From NCBI RefSeq assembly GCF_003046175.1, contig NZ_PZZM01000001.1, positions 4,047,001-4,111,000 on the forward strand: a DNA stretch of 64,000 nt, written 5' to 3'. The notes beneath the pieces were generated by a model that was given only the letters and a program-made list of their open reading frames with translations, was not told the DNA's origin and searched no databases. The stretch's first letter is position 1. Each line of letters begins with the position of its first letter. A program made the translations under genes and the position numbers. This document shows, piece by piece, positions 1 to 8,503 of the stretch. The DNA is from Bosea sp. 124. GTDB taxonomy: Bacteria > Pseudomonadota > Alphaproteobacteria > Rhizobiales > Beijerinckiaceae.

Positions 1-441
1 GATCGAGCCGCGCTGGTGACCTTCGGAATCGAGCTCGCCGCCCGGCTCCGACTGAACTTCATACCATTGCAGCCATTCGACCGTCTTGATCCAGCCGACG
101 ATGGCGAGGCGGAGCTTGCCATCTTCCGAAACCAGGATCGGCGTATCGGCCCGGGCGGTCTTCTCGATGAAGGGCTCTTCCTCGCCGCTGGAGAGGACGC
201 GCTCGATCGAGATGTCGAGGGCCTGCGACAGCCGCCAGATCGTCGCCAGCGTCGGATTGGTCTCGTTGCGCTCGATCTGGCTGATGATCGACTTGGCCAC
301 GCCGGACTGTTCGGCGAGTTCGGAGAGCGAGAAGTTGTAGGCCTTGCGCAGGCGCTGGATCGTCTTTCCGAGCTGGCCCGAGATGACCTGAGCCCCGGAT
401 TCGAACTCGCGTCCGCCACGCTCTTTCGTCTCGATGCCCAT
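1..441 (-). CDS. XRE-family transcriptional regulator with cupin-type C-terminus (partial, runs off left edge)
   Basis: Reading leftwards from ATG at 441, an open frame continues to the window edge (147 codons, no stop). Residues about 20-80 form a lambda-repressor-type helix-turn-helix: the segments LGKTIQRLRKAYNFSLSELA and SGVAKSIISQIERNETNPTL are typical of XRE proteins. After a linker the sequence enters what looks like the start of a C-terminal cupin sensor domain (SEPGGELDSEGHQRGS). XRE-cupin regulators such as PuuR and HipB-like sensors usually control small catabolic or transport operons. Two abutting 20-bp repeats at 468-507, just upstream of the start, look like its own operator. 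The DMT transporter upstream on the same strand may be under its control (inference). The ligand is unknown because the cupin is truncated. Confidence 0.85.
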   Translation of the reverse strand, partial: MGIETKERGGREFESGAQVISGQLGKTIQRLRKAYNFSLSELAEQSGVAKSIISQIERNETNPTLATIWRLSQALDISIERVLSSGEEEPFIEKTARADTPILVSEDGKLRLAIVGWIKTVEWLQWYEVQSEPGGELDSEGHQRGSI

Positions 442-467
442 CCTGTCTTAGCCTGCCTCACATGCGG

Positions 468-507
468 GATCGTTTGCACAAGCGAACGATCGTTTGTCTG
501 AGCGGAC
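468..507. promoter_or_regulatory. Tandem 20-bp direct repeat, probable operator
   Basis: Two abutting units, 468-487 (GATCGTTTGCACAAGCGAAC) and 488-507 (GATCGTTTGTCTGAGCGGAC), share 15 of 20 positions. Each has GTTTG-N6-CGRAC near-dyad symmetry. A 20-bp period places both units on the same face of the helix. They lie 27-66 bp upstream of the XRE regulator start, where an autoregulatory operator would be expected. Confidence 0.5.
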
Positions 508-557
508 AATGCCCGGTTGAAGCGCCCGGAGCAAGCCGAGACTGTGGCCGCGGGTAC

Positions 558-1511
558 TCAGGTGGCGCGAGTCGAGCCGATCTCGCGCTGCTCGCGCTTC
601 AGCAGGCCGAGCCTCTGCTCGCGCAGGATGACGTAGATCCCCGATGCGATGACGATCACGGCGCCGATCAGGATCGTGCTGACCGGCCATTCGCCGAACA
701 GGAACCAGCCGATGATGACCGCCCAGATCATCGTCGAGTATTCGAAGGGCGCGATCAGCGAGGCGTCGCCGAAGCGATAGGCCTGGACGAGCAGGATCTG
801 GCCGAGGCCGCCCAGGATGCCGATCGCGACCATCAAAGCCGCATCGGGCAAGTCCGGCATGCGCCAGCCCAGGGCCATGGTGGCAAGCCCGAGCGCGCTC
901 GTCAGCAGCATGAAATAGAAGACGATCGCGCCGGTCGGCTCCGTCTTCGTCAGCAGCCGCACCTCGATCGAGGCGAAGGCCGAGCAGAACGCGCCGGCCA
1001 GGCCGAGCGCTGCACCCAAAGCCGGTCCCGCCTGCAGTCCCTGCGAGAGCGTGCCACTCGTGAGATGCGGCGAGAGCATGATCAGGACGCCGATGAAGCC
1101 GATCGTCACGGCGCTCCAGCGGTAGATCCGCACGCGCTCCTTGAGCACCAGCGCCGCCAGCACGACGACGCCGAGCGGTGCGGCATAGCCGAGCGCCACC
1201 GCATCCGAAAGCGGCAGGAACTGGAGCGCCGCAAAGCCGCAGAACATGCCGGTCGAGCCGATGACGCCACGCTTCATGTGGCCGCGGAGATTGTTCGTCT
1301 TGAGCGCGCCGGGCAGTTCGGAGCGCCAGGCCAGCCAAATCAGCAGCGGAATCAGCGCGAAGAAGGAGCGGAAGAAGACGAGTTCGCCGGTCGGATAGCG
1401 CGCCGCGGTCGCCTTGATGCCGGCCGACATCAGCGTGAAGGCCAGCGCCGAGATCAGTTTCAGGCTGATGCCAAGGAGAGGGGACAACGGACCGGCGCGG
1501 TGGGAGGACAA
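558..1511 (-). CDS. DMT-superfamily (EamA) transporter
   Basis: 317 residues with about ten hydrophobic segments arranged as two EamA repeats, the usual size and topology of drug/metabolite transporters. It is an inner-membrane carrier; the substrate cannot be deduced. Typical features are the N-terminal hydrophobic stretch LKLISALAFTLMSAGIKA, the loop motif LKERVRIYRWSAVTIGFIGV closing the first half, and a second copy around the segment YRFGDASLIAPFEYSTMIWA. This last stretch is common in the S-adenosylmethionine/RhaT-like EamA branch. The XRE-cupin gene follows on the same strand after 116 bp that contain a putative operator. Confidence 0.88.
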   Translation of the reverse strand: MSSHRAGPLSPLLGISLKLISALAFTLMSAGIKATAARYPTGELVFFRSFFALIPLLIWLAWRSELPGALKTNNLRGHMKRGVIGSTGMFCGFAALQFLPLSDAVALGYAAPLGVVVLAALVLKERVRIYRWSAVTIGFIGVLIMLSPHLTSGTLSQGLQAGPALGAALGLAGAFCSAFASIEVRLLTKTEPTGAIVFYFMLLTSALGLATMALGWRMPDLPDAALMVAIGILGGLGQILLVQAYRFGDASLIAPFEYSTMIWAVIIGWFLFGEWPVSTILIGAVIVIASGIYVILREQRLGLLKREQREIGSTRAT

Positions 1512-1631
1512 GGCGACGGCGGACGCCGCTGAAGGGCCGCCGTTAGAACACGTCCAGTCCGGGTCGCAAAGCGTGAAGGCTGCAACCCCGATAGGCGGCC
1601 TGCGGGAAGCCGGCCGCCTGTCGGGTTGTCG

Positions 1632-2411
1632 TCAGAAACTGCCCCGGAAGGCGCCGCCGTCGATCAGGAAATTCTGGCCGGTGATGTAGCCGGCATGGGT
1701 GCTGGCGAGGAAGGCGCAGAGCTTGCCGAACTCGTCGGCCTCGCCGAAGCGGCCGGCGGGCACATCGCCCCGGCGCGCCTGCGCCATCTCCTCGATCGAG
1801 AGGCCCTTGATTGCGGCCATCTTCGTCAGCCCGGTCTTCAGCCGGTCAGTATCGAACATGCCAGGCAGGATGTTGTTGATGGTGACATTGGCATGGGCGA
1901 CCTCGCGCGCCACGCCCGAGAGGAAGGCGGTGAGCCCGGCGCGGGCGGCCGAGGAGACGTCGAGGCCGGTCAGTGGCGTCAGAACGCTGGCCGAGGTGAT
2001 GTTGACGATGCGCCCGAAGCGCCGCTCCATCATGCCGTCGACAACGCGCTGCACCAGTTCGAGCGGTGTCGCCATGTTCTGGACGACACCCTCCAGCAGC
2101 GCTTCGCGCGACACATCGCGAAACGGTTTCGGCGGAGGGCCGCCATTGTTGTTCACCAGAATGTCCGGCTTCGGGGCTGCTGCGAGCAAGGCATCCTGAC
2201 CGGCGCGGGTCGAGACGTCGGCGACGACGGGAATGACCGTTGCACCGGTGCTGGCACGAATCTGGCTCGCTGTCGCCTCGAGTGTCGCGCCGTCGCGGCC
2301 ATTGATCACGACGGTGCAGCCGGCCTCCGCCAGCGCTTCCGCGCAGCCGCGGCCGAGACCCTTGCTGGAGGCGCATACAATGGCCGTGCGGCCGGAAATT
2401 CCCAGATCCAT
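1632..2411 (-). CDS. SDR-family protein with altered catalytic residues (cd05344-like)
   Basis: 259 residues from ATG at 2411, chosen because GGAG lies a few bases upstream and the protein then begins at a Rossmann strand (MDLGISGRTAIVCASSKGLG). The cofactor motif is ASSKGLGRG and the NNAG position reads NNNGG. The usual YxxxK catalytic pair is missing: the aligned stretch is SSAARAGL, so Tyr is Ser and Lys is Arg. This matches the beta-ketoacyl-ACP-reductase-like SDR subgroup known to lack the normal tetrad. The C-terminus (TGQNFLIDGGAFRGSF) is typical of SDRs. The next gene (2500) is divergent. Substrate unknown; catalysis may be unusual or absent. Confidence 0.85.
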   Translation of the reverse strand: MDLGISGRTAIVCASSKGLGRGCAEALAEAGCTVVINGRDGATLEATASQIRASTGATVIPVVADVSTRAGQDALLAAAPKPDILVNNNGGPPPKPFRDVSREALLEGVVQNMATPLELVQRVVDGMMERRFGRIVNITSASVLTPLTGLDVSSAARAGLTAFLSGVAREVAHANVTINNILPGMFDTDRLKTGLTKMAAIKGLSIEEMAQARRGDVPAGRFGEADEFGKLCAFLASTHAGYITGQNFLIDGGAFRGSF

Positions 2412-2499
2412 GGCATTTCTCCGAAGGCTTCGTGCCTTGAACCCCGGACAGACCACGGATCGCTGGTTCCGTCATCAAAGCGCAACGCAAATCAGACAC

Positions 2500-3366
2500 A
2501 TGCCGGACGCATCGCAACGAGATGGACCGGCGGGCATGGGCGACGAGGACGACGCGAAGCAGGTTCGCAGCATCTTCATCTCGGATCTCCACCTCGGCAC
2601 GCGCGGGGCGCAGGCCGATCTGGTCCTGGAATTCCTGCGGGCCTATGACGCCCCCCAGATCTATCTCGTCGGCGACATCGTCGACGGCTGGCGGTTGAAG
2701 AGCGGCTGGTATTTTCCGCAGGCGCATAACGACGTCATCCAGAAGCTGCTGCGGAAAGTCCGCAAGGGCTCGAAGCTGATTTACGTCACGGGCAACCATG
2801 ACGATTTCCTGCGGGACTTCACCGGGCTGCAGTTCGGCGGCATCACCCTGGTCGACGAGGTCATTCACGAGACGGCCGACGGCAAGCGCCTGCTCGTGAT
2901 CCATGGCGATCTGTTCGATCTCGTCGTGCGCAACGCCAAATGGCTCGCGCTGTTGGGCGACTGGGCCTACACGGCCGCTCTGGCCTCGAACACCTTGGTC
3001 AACAAGGTGCGCCGCTGGTTTGCGCTGCCGCACTGGTCGCTCTCGGCCTGGGCCAAGCACAAGGTCAAGAACGCGGTCAACTATATCGGCGAGTTCGAGA
3101 CCTGCCTGGCCGCCGAGGCGCGCCGGCACAGCGCCGACGGCGTCATCTGTGGCCATATCCATCACGCCGCCTTTCGCGAGATCGACGGGCTAACCTACAT
3201 CAACACGGGCGACTGGGTCGAAAGCTGCACGGCCTTCGTCGAGCACCATGACGGGCGCTTCGAGCTGATCCGCTGGCCGCAGGGCCGGCGCAAGGGCGAG
3301 GTGCCGGTGCCAGTCGTCGTGCCGGCGCGGCCCAACGCGGTGCCCGAGCTGGTCGAGGCCGCCTGA
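2500..3366 (+). CDS. Metallophosphoesterase, LpxH-like (UDP-2,3-diacylglucosamine diphosphatase family)
   Basis: 288 residues from ATG 2500; ATG 2536 is an equally possible start. Metallophosphatase motifs appear in order: FISDLHLGT (D-x-H), GDIVDGW (GD), TGNHDDF (GNHD), IHGD and GHIHHA (GHxH). These bind two divalent metals. The family includes LpxH of lipid A synthesis and many LpxH-like phosphodiesterases. This one is longer than LpxH, with a C-terminal Pro/Val-rich tail. Its stop overlaps the start of the following glycosyltransferase (TGATG), so the two are translationally coupled and probably act on the same envelope glycolipid or glycan (inference). No other lipid A genes are nearby, so a true LpxH role is not implied. 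Confidence 0.85.
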   Translation: MPDASQRDGPAGMGDEDDAKQVRSIFISDLHLGTRGAQADLVLEFLRAYDAPQIYLVGDIVDGWRLKSGWYFPQAHNDVIQKLLRKVRKGSKLIYVTGNHDDFLRDFTGLQFGGITLVDEVIHETADGKRLLVIHGDLFDLVVRNAKWLALLGDWAYTAALASNTLVNKVRRWFALPHWSLSAWAKHKVKNAVNYIGEFETCLAAEARRHSADGVICGHIHHAAFREIDGLTYINTGDWVESCTAFVEHHDGRFELIRWPQGRRKGEVPVPVVVPARPNAVPELVEAA

Positions 3367-4481
3367 TGCGCGTCATGATCGCAACGGATGCCTGGCGTCC
3401 GCAGATCAACGGCGTCGTCCGCTCGCTGGAACGGATGGTGGAGGCGGGGCCCGATTTCGGCGTCACGCCGAAGATGCTGACGCCGGAGGGCTTCCGCCAG
3501 ATCGGGCTGCCGAGCTATCCCGATATCCGCATCGCACTGGCGACACGGCAGGCGCTGGCCGAGAGGATCGCGGATTTCGGGCCCGACCACATCCATATCG
3601 CGACGGAGGGGCCGATCGGCTGGCTGACGCGGGCGGTCTGCCTCGCCCAGAAGCGGCGCTTCACGACGAGCTATCACACCCGCTTCCCGCAATATGTCGC
3701 GGCGCGCTGGCCTATCCCCGAAAGCTGGAGCTACGGTTTCCTGCGCCGTTTCCACGGGCCGGCGGCGGCGGTGATGGTGTCGACCGGCTCCGTCGAGGCG
3801 GAGCTGCGCCAGCACGGCTTCGAGAAGATCGTGCGCTGGGGCCGCGGCGTCGATCTCTCGTTGTTCCATCCGCGCCCGCAAAGCGTTCTCGATCTACCGC
3901 GCCCGATCTTCCTCAGCGTCGGCCGCGTCGCCGTCGAGAAGAACCTCGATGCGTTCCTGTCGCTGCGGTTGCCGGGCAGCAAGGTCGTGGTCGGCGACGG
4001 GCCGGCGCGCGCCGATCTGCAGAGCGCCTTTCCCGATGTCACCTTCCTCGGCACGCGTGAAGGCGAGGAACTGGCGGCGATCTATGCCTCCTCCGATGTC
4101 TTCGTCTTCCCGAGCCTGACCGACACCTTCGGCATCGTGCTGCTGGAGGCCGCCGCCAGCGGCCTGCCGGTCGCGGCCTTTCCGGTGCAGGGGCCGAGCG
4201 ATGTCTTCGCCGGCAGCGGGGCTGCGGTGCTGAATGACGATCTGCGGTCGGCGGCGTTGCAGGCGCTACGCATCCCGCGCGAGGCCTGCCTCGAACTCGC
4301 GGCCGGCCATAGCTGGCGGCGCAGCGCGGCGCAGTTCTACGGCCATATCCGACAAGTGGCGGACCAGAATGCGGGGCGGCTGCCGCGCAACGAGGCGACC
4401 CTGCCCCAGGCGCCCGGCGTCACAGCCTTCGCGAGCGGGCGTGTCGCGGAAGGGCTGGGGCCGAGGCGTCTGCCGGCTTGA
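3366..4481 (+). CDS. Glycosyltransferase family 4 (MgtA/SqdX-like)
   Basis: 371 residues with a GT-B fold. The N-terminus (MRVMIATDAWRPQINGVVRS) is the hallmark of mannosyltransferase MgtA/PimB and sulfoquinovosyltransferase SqdX-type enzymes. The donor-binding C-terminal half carries FLSVGRVAVEKNLDAFL and the EX7E-like stretch PSLTDTFGIVLLEAAASGLP. It probably transfers a sugar from a nucleotide-sugar donor to a lipid or glycan at the cytoplasmic face. It is coupled to the LpxH-like phosphatase by overlapping stop and start codons. Its 3' end overlaps the convergent antiporter gene by 62 bp. Confidence 0.87.
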   Translation: MRVMIATDAWRPQINGVVRSLERMVEAGPDFGVTPKMLTPEGFRQIGLPSYPDIRIALATRQALAERIADFGPDHIHIATEGPIGWLTRAVCLAQKRRFTTSYHTRFPQYVAARWPIPESWSYGFLRRFHGPAAAVMVSTGSVEAELRQHGFEKIVRWGRGVDLSLFHPRPQSVLDLPRPIFLSVGRVAVEKNLDAFLSLRLPGSKVVVGDGPARADLQSAFPDVTFLGTREGEELAAIYASSDVFVFPSLTDTFGIVLLEAAASGLPVAAFPVQGPSDVFAGSGAAVLNDDLRSAALQALRIPREACLELAAGHSWRRSAAQFYGHIRQVADQNAGRLPRNEATLPQAPGVTAFASGRVAEGLGPRRLPA

Positions 4482-6210
4482 GCTCGGCGCGGAAGCCGTC
4501 GCGCCTCTCATGCACCGAGGCGATGACCAGGCCCATCGGCACGCCCAGCCCGACCAGCGCCGCCTCCGAAAGCTGAAGGCTCGCCTCGATCGTCTCCGGC
4601 ACCGCATCGTTGACGCCGATCCGGTAGAGATGGCGGGCATGGGCCGCGTCGCGGGCGCGGGCGACGATGACGAGATCGGGCCGGAGCGCGCGGGCCGCCA
4701 GAACGGTCGCGTCGACGGCACGGGCATTGTCGATCGTCACGATCAAGGCGGTCGCCTCGTCGAGGCCACAGAGCCGCAGAAAATCCGGCTTGGTGGCATC
4801 GCCGTAGAAGGCGGGGCGATTGGCACGGCGCTGGGCTGCGATCAGCGAGGCGTCGGAATCGATCGCGATATAGGGCTTGCGATGCTCGTCGAGCATGCTG
4901 CCGACGAGTTGTCCGACACGGCCGCAACCGACGACGATGGCCCGCGCTGAGTGATCATGCGGGGGCAGGACCTGCGCCTCGTCGGGCAGGATGATCGGAA
5001 CGGCGAGCTTCAATGTCAGGGCGCGAGCCAGACGTGCCAGCAAAGGCAGCGCGATCATGGTCAGCGAGACGCTGGCGAGGACGAGGCTCGCGGCCTCCTG
5101 GCCCAGGAGTTTGGCGCCGACCGCACCGTTCAGCAGGACGAAGGCGAATTCGCCGCCGGGGCCGATCATGATCGCGGTTTCGAGCGCCGTCGCCTTCGAC
5201 AGGCGGAAGAGGCGGGCCAGCCCGAAGACGAGCAGCGACTTCGCGGTGAAAAGGCCGATCGCGATGGCGAGGATCGCAAAGGGGTGCGCGGCAAGCTCGG
5301 CCGGGTTCACGCTCATGCCGACGGTCAGGAAGAAGACACCGATCAGGAGCGACTTGAACGGATCGATCGTCACCTCGATGGCGCGCCGATACTCGGTCTC
5401 CGCCAGCAGCAGCCCGGCGATGAAGGCTCCCAGGCCCATCGAGAGGCCGGCGGTGGCCGCGATCATGCCCGTCCCGAGGGCGATCAGCAGCGTCGCTGCC
5501 ATGAAGCTCTCCGGCGAATCTGTCGAGGCGACAAGGCGGAAGAGCGGCCTCAGCGCCCGCCGGCCCACCAGCACGATGATCGCGATGGCGGCGAAGGCCT
5601 GGAGCAGCGCCTGGGCGAGACCTGCCAGCAGCGAGCCACCGCCATTCTGCGCGCCCAGCACGCTGACGAGGAAGAGCAGGGGCACGACCGCGATGTCCTG
5701 GCAGATCAGCACGGCGAAGCTGGCGCGGCCGGCAGACGAGGTCATGCGCTTCTTGGCGGACAAGAGCTCGACCACCATCGCGGTCGAGGACAGGGCGAGG
5801 CCGAAGCCGATGATCAGCGCGGCTGCGGCCGGCTGCCCCAGCGCATAGGCGACCGTCCCGATGGCGCCGGCGGAGAGCGCGACCTGGCCAAGCCCCAGCC
5901 CGAAGACCAACCGGCGCATCGTCACCAGACGCTCGAAGGAGAGTTCGAGCCCGATCACGAAGAGCAGGAAGGCGACGCCGAGTTCGGCCGGCCCGGCCAG
6001 GGCCTCCGCGCTCGACACCGTGATGGTGCTGAGCAGCGGGATCGAAGAGACCAGCCCACCCAGCCCGAAGGGACCGAGCAGGGCACCGCAGGCCATGAAG
6101 GCGACGATCGAATTGATCTTGAAACTCTTGGCGAAGGGCACGATCACGCCCGCCGTCGCGAGCACGACGGCGGCGTCCTTGTAGACGGAAGGGTCGACGG
6201 TTCCGGCCAA
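4420..6210 (-). CDS. Monovalent cation:proton antiporter-2 (KefB/KefC-type) with RCK/TrkA-N domain
   Basis: About 596 residues if translation starts at TTG 6210 (TAAGG lies about 8 nt upstream). No ATG gives a sensible N-terminus, and the longer in-frame ATG at 6282 adds a non-membrane leader. The first ~400 residues form a 12-13-TM Na+/H+ exchanger domain, with typical stretches LGVAFLLFVIGLELSFERL, FGLALSSTAMVVELLS and MIGPGGEFAFVLL. A TrkA-N Rossmann domain follows, starting at AIVVGCGRVGQLVG, with the acidic IDSD at the end of beta-2. Members exchange K+ or Na+ for H+ and are gated by nucleotide. It stands alone, convergent to the glycosyltransferase. Confidence 0.9.
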   Translation of the reverse strand: MAGTVDPSVYKDAAVVLATAGVIVPFAKSFKINSIVAFMACGALLGPFGLGGLVSSIPLLSTITVSSAEALAGPAELGVAFLLFVIGLELSFERLVTMRRLVFGLGLGQVALSAGAIGTVAYALGQPAAAALIIGFGLALSSTAMVVELLSAKKRMTSSAGRASFAVLICQDIAVVPLLFLVSVLGAQNGGGSLLAGLAQALLQAFAAIAIIVLVGRRALRPLFRLVASTDSPESFMAATLLIALGTGMIAATAGLSMGLGAFIAGLLLAETEYRRAIEVTIDPFKSLLIGVFFLTVGMSVNPAELAAHPFAILAIAIGLFTAKSLLVFGLARLFRLSKATALETAIMIGPGGEFAFVLLNGAVGAKLLGQEAASLVLASVSLTMIALPLLARLARALTLKLAVPIILPDEAQVLPPHDHSARAIVVGCGRVGQLVGSMLDEHRKPYIAIDSDASLIAAQRRANRPAFYGDATKPDFLRLCGLDEATALIVTIDNARAVDATVLAARALRPDLVIVARARDAAHARHLYRIGVNDAVPETIEASLQLSEAALVGLGVPMGLVIASVHERRDGFRAELKPADASAPALPRHARSRRL

Positions 6211-6425
6211 AGGGGGCGCCTTACGATTCGGGTAGCAGGAAGGAAGCCTGCGGACTGTGCGGGCTGGGTCGCGGCAACACAACCTCGCGATGTTGCAGTT
6301 TGCCGAAATTCGCCTTTCCGTCTGCGGTCTTAGCCGAACCGGCTTGCGTGGAGCCTGACAGGGGAGGTTTCCTGTTCGGGCCGTCCTGCGCTAGCGTTGG
6401 CCCTCATTCGTCAGAAGGCCTCCGC

Positions 6426-7271
6426 ATGCGTTTCGCCGGTACCGAGAACTATGTCGCCACCGAAGACCTCACCGTCGCCGTCAATGCCGCGATCCGGCTG
6501 GAGCGGCCCTTGCTGGTCAAGGGCGAGCCGGGCACCGGCAAGACCGTGCTGGCCGAGGAGATCGCGGCGGCGCTGAAGGCACCGCTGATCACCTGGCATA
6601 TCAAGTCGACCACCAAGGCGCAGCAAGGCCTCTACGAATACGATGCGGTCAGCCGCCTGCGCGACAGCCAGCTCGGCGACCCGCGCGTCTCCGACATCGG
6701 CAACTACATCAAGCGCGGCAAGCTCTGGGAGGCCTTCGTCGCGCCCGAGCGCCCCGTGCTGCTGATCGACGAGATCGACAAGGCCGATATCGAATTCCCC
6801 AACGACCTCCTGCTCGAGCTCGACCGCATGGAGTTCCATGTCTACGAAACCGGCGAGACGATCAGGGCGGCGCGGCGGCCGGTGATGATCATCACCTCCA
6901 ACAACGAAAAGGAGCTGCCGGATGCCTTCCTGCGCCGCTGCTTCTTCCACTACATCCGGTTCCCGGATGCGCAGACCATGCAGGCCATCGTCGAGGTGCA
7001 TTTCCCGGGCATCAAGAAGCGGCTGATGGAGGAGGCGCTTAAGCTGTTCTTCGAGGTCCGCGACGTGCCGGGAATCAAGAAGAAGCCCTCGACCTCGGAG
7101 CTGCTCGACTGGCTGAAGCTGCTCGTCGCCGACGAGATGACCCCCGAGATGCTGCGCGAGCGCGATCCGCGCAAGCTGATCCCGCCGCTGCATGGCGCGC
7201 TGCTGAAGAACGAGCAGGACGTCTCGCTGTTCGAGAAGCTGGCGTTCATGGTCAGGCGGGACGGGCGGTAA
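6426..7271 (+). CDS. MoxR-family AAA+ ATPase
   Basis: 281 residues from ATG 6426. Walker A GEPGTGKT is at residues 33-40, Walker B VLLIDEIDK at 111-119, sensor 1 IITSNNEKELPDAFLRRC follows, then the C-terminal lid. MoxR ATPases act as chaperones that mature metal or VWA-domain partners (CoxE, MadC and others). Usually a VWA protein gene follows directly, but here the next gene is a wall hydrolase 187 bp away. The partner is therefore either elsewhere or different. Confidence 0.92.
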   Translation: MRFAGTENYVATEDLTVAVNAAIRLERPLLVKGEPGTGKTVLAEEIAAALKAPLITWHIKSTTKAQQGLYEYDAVSRLRDSQLGDPRVSDIGNYIKRGKLWEAFVAPERPVLLIDEIDKADIEFPNDLLLELDRMEFHVYETGETIRAARRPVMIITSNNEKELPDAFLRRCFFHYIRFPDAQTMQAIVEVHFPGIKKRLMEEALKLFFEVRDVPGIKKKPSTSELLDWLKLLVADEMTPEMLRERDPRKLIPPLHGALLKNEQDVSLFEKLAFMVRRDGR

Positions 7272-7367
7272 CGAGGCCCAGCATACTGCTCAGGATGAGG
7301 GCTAGGGGCATCCCAACGCGATCTCGTCGCGGCCGCCGCGGTCCAGCCTTGCCCCTTCCGTTTGGAA

Positions 7368-7382
7368 TTAACTTTCTGGTAA
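7368..7382. promoter_or_regulatory. CtrA-type box (7/8), TTAA-N7-GTAA
   Basis: TTAACTTTCTGGTAA matches the TTAA-N7-TTAA consensus at seven of eight positions. It lies about 76 bp before the start of the SleB-like hydrolase, within the 187-bp gap after the MoxR gene. Confidence 0.45.
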
Positions 7383-7458
7383 GAGTTTCCGCGTTCCTTC
7401 CGGTGACGACGGCCCGCCGCTTGCGGCAGCCCCGATCCCGCATTCAGGAGGCTGTTGC

Positions 7459-8349
7459 ATGAAGCGCGCCGTGATCGTTGCCGATGCTGTCCGTTTTTCG
7501 GGCACGGCCCGCTACAGCCGCAAAGCGATCCCGCTGCTGATTTCACTGGCTGCGCCGGCCCTGGGTGCCTGCAGCATGTCGCCGGTCGAGACCGCTTCGA
7601 CAACCGCCGCGCCGGTGGCAAAGTCGTCCCAGGAGGCTCGCAAGCGCGCCGTCGCCCTGGCCAAGGCCGATCCGCGCGAGAAGGAATGCCTCGTCCGCGC
7701 GATGTATTTCGAATCGAACCGATCGAATGACGGCGGCCTGCTCGGCGTCGGCACGGTCGTGATGAACCGGGTGGAGTCGCCGCGCTATCCCGAGACGATC
7801 TGCGGCGTCGTCGGCGCCCCGCGCCAGTTCGCCGCTGGCGTAATGACGCGTCCGATGTCGCCTCGCGATCTGCCAAGGGTCGAGGCTGTCGCCGAGGATA
7901 TCCTCAACGGCCGGCGCAACGAGGCCGTTGGAGCTGCAAAGCATTTTCATATGGCCGGCATGCGCTTTTCCTATGCCAACATGCACTACCTGACAGTGGC
8001 CGGCGGTAACGCCTTCTACCTGAAGGGCGAACGGCCCGAGCGGCGGCGCATCGAGGAGCCGAGCTATCAGCTCGCTGCGGTGTCCGAGCCTGCGCCTTTG
8101 ACCACCACCGCATCGTCTTCGGCGCTGACCTCCTTCGCCGCCGCGCCGCCGGCCTTCGCACCGGCTGCCACGCCTGCAAGTCCGGCGTTGACCGTGCTCG
8201 TCACTGCACCGCTGCCGCCCGGGAGGCCGCTCGATCTCGACCTGCCCAAGAAGACCGCGCGCGCCTTCGTCTCCCCGCCGAAGACCGTCGCCCGTCTGGC
8301 TGCGCTGATGCCCGATACAAGCCGGCCTCGCGGCCTGCGGCTCGACTGA
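7459..8349 (+). CDS. Cell wall hydrolase, SleB-like (Hydrolase_2), putative lipoprotein
   Basis: 296 residues; AGGAGG stands 9 nt before the ATG. The N-terminus is a lipoprotein-type signal with lipobox LGAC near residue 38 (PALGACSMSP), so the mature protein should be membrane-anchored in the periplasm. The SleB/Hydrolase_2 domain spans about residues 70-200: the catalytic Glu lies in CLVRAMYFESN, followed by VGTVVMNRVESPRYPETICG, the QF of APRQF and AKHFHM. This domain is a lytic transglycosylase/amidase type that cleaves peptidoglycan. A Pro/Ala-rich tail follows. A CtrA-like box upstream suggests cell-cycle control. Confidence 0.88.
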   Translation: MKRAVIVADAVRFSGTARYSRKAIPLLISLAAPALGACSMSPVETASTTAAPVAKSSQEARKRAVALAKADPREKECLVRAMYFESNRSNDGGLLGVGTVVMNRVESPRYPETICGVVGAPRQFAAGVMTRPMSPRDLPRVEAVAEDILNGRRNEAVGAAKHFHMAGMRFSYANMHYLTVAGGNAFYLKGERPERRRIEEPSYQLAAVSEPAPLTTTASSSALTSFAAAPPAFAPAATPASPALTVLVTAPLPPGRPLDLDLPKKTARAFVSPPKTVARLAALMPDTSRPRGLRLD

Positions 8350-8503
8350 CCCGCGGCGGGTCGACGCAGCTCGCGGCCCGAAGCGTTACCCATAAACTCG
8401 AGCCTGTGCCGGCCATGGAACCGCTCGACGCCGCCGGGGTTGGATGACGACAATGTCGGCTGCCTCACCCTCGATGGCCGCGCGAAACCGGAGCGGTGAT
8501 TCG

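Noticed and set aside
1593..1619. Hairpin AGGCGGCC / GGCCGCCT behind the SDR gene
   Set aside because: Long loop and no T-run on the minus strand, so not a convincing terminator.
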